Of a stretch of 64,000 bases of DNA, positions 63,542 through 64,000 are shown in pieces. The stretch covers positions 3,472,001 through 3,536,000 of the forward strand of contig OW818676.1 of assembly GCA_942493235.1 (NCBI GenBank). Reading direction: 5' to 3'. The notes under the pieces are model-generated. The model did no database searches, was not told the DNA's origin, and was given only the letters and a program-made list of their open reading frames with translations. Position 1 is the first letter of the stretch; every line of letters begins with the position of its first letter. The position numbers were made by a program, and so were the translations under genes. This stretch comes from ENR-C587 sp942493235. Its GTDB lineage: Bacteria > Bacteroidota > Ignavibacteria > Kapaibacteriales > UBA2268.

Positions 63542-64000
63542 ATGAAACCAATGATTACTCGCTTTCAAAAAGTAATTATCTTACTTTTATGCTTATTTAT
63601 GTCTCAAAGTTTATATTCTGATGTTACTTATAAAAAGTATGCAAAAGGTATTCAATATTTCGGAAAATATGTATATACTTATGGCACAGCTTTGAAAATT
63701 GACACAAGCATTCCGGACGACACTACATTAGTTGGCTATATTCAAGAATACGACGCTGGTGCCTTTGTTTCACTTGACGAATTAAGCTTCTATACTTACG
63801 GTCAAAATATTGAGCAATTTAAAGTTGACAAAGAAGGTAATTTCTATGTGTCAGGAGAAATTATAGATACTACTATGGACATTACATTTTTAAGTACAGA
63901 CAAGGACAGAATCAAAAAAGGTAATTTAATAATTTCTAAAATCAGCTCAAAATCTCATCAGATTGAATACTCCTTACTTATACCTTATATCAATTCTCAA
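63542..64000 (+). CDS. Start of an exported protein, truncated by the window edge
   Basis: 153 codons remain open to the end of the window. The N-terminus carries a signal peptide (ITRFQKVIILLLCLFMSQSLYS). The mature part alternates short strands and contains QNIEQFKVDKEGNFYVSGEI (about 93-112). This resembles the 'xDxxGNxYVxG' blade of bacterial beta-propeller (SBBP) repeats, common in T9SS-secreted proteins. Only one such unit is visible. The neighbouring terminase is in the same direction, 272 bp upstream. Confidence 0.7.
   Translation, partial: MKPMITRFQKVIILLLCLFMSQSLYSDVTYKKYAKGIQYFGKYVYTYGTALKIDTSIPDDTTLVGYIQEYDAGAFVSLDELSFYTYGQNIEQFKVDKEGNFYVSGEIIDTTMDITFLSTDKDRIKKGNLIISKISSKSHQIEYSLLIPYINSQ

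Overview
The window is low-GC DNA from a bacterium of the Bacteroidota or wider FCB group. Four things point there: three giant exported proteins ending in type IX secretion (T9SS) C-terminal sorting domains; two promoter-like sites matching the Bacteroidetes consensus TTTG-N19/20-TAnnTTTG, before an HU gene and an aldolase gene; a YbeY whose third metal-site residue is Asp, as I recall from Bacteroidetes; and a 30-residue Lys/Arg-rich AURKAIP1/COX24-type ribosomal protein. A trimeric [FeFe] hydrogenase (hydBAC order) and a phosphate butyryltransferase/butyrate kinase pair suggest an anaerobic, fermentative, H2-cycling organism. An Ignavibacteria/Kapabacteria-like lineage would fit, but I cannot prove it from this window.

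Layout. 1-9.3 kb: a minus-strand cluster (lipid kinase-like membrane protein, threonine aldolase, exported helical protein), ispE, rho, a two-gene surface polysaccharide unit (Wzy/WaaL-like and Wzz-like) and an exported TPR protein. 9.4-15.2 kb: hutI, a Dabb protein, an M16 peptidase, HU and the tiny ribosomal protein. 15.4-19.7 kb: an unusual ATP-grasp/nucleotidyltransferase fusion, a YgbA-like protein, ybeY, an Smg-like protein and tRNA-Arg(CCT). 19.9-37.5 kb: three tandem genes of about 5.6 kb each. Their last 3343 bp are almost identical while their first 2.3 kb diverge. 38-43 kb: EEP-family lipoprotein, STAS protein, DUF5683-like protein, ptb-buk. 43.4-47.9 kb: the hydrogenase. 48.3-61 kb: class I aldolase, M48 peptidase, two paralogous outer-membrane-type proteins, a membrane protein, fRMsr, a STAND-like ATPase, an OmpA-type protein and fmt. 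61.9 kb to the end: a solitary phage-type terminase and the start of an exported protein that runs off the window.

The most interesting biology is the triplicated T9SS cluster. The shared blocks have identical length, one stretch of about 1.4 kb shows no difference I could find, and the few variable sites group the copies in all three possible ways. That is what gene conversion between tandem copies would leave. The joint between constant and variable parts falls inside the beta-helix, so recombination could swap N-terminal surfaces onto a fixed stalk and secretion signal.

The second theme is the intergenic DNA. Many longer gaps are filled by small palindromic, terminal-inverted-repeat elements of several families. 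They occur in both orientations, as half-copies, and in one case with one family occupying the centre of another. No transposase gene is present in the window.
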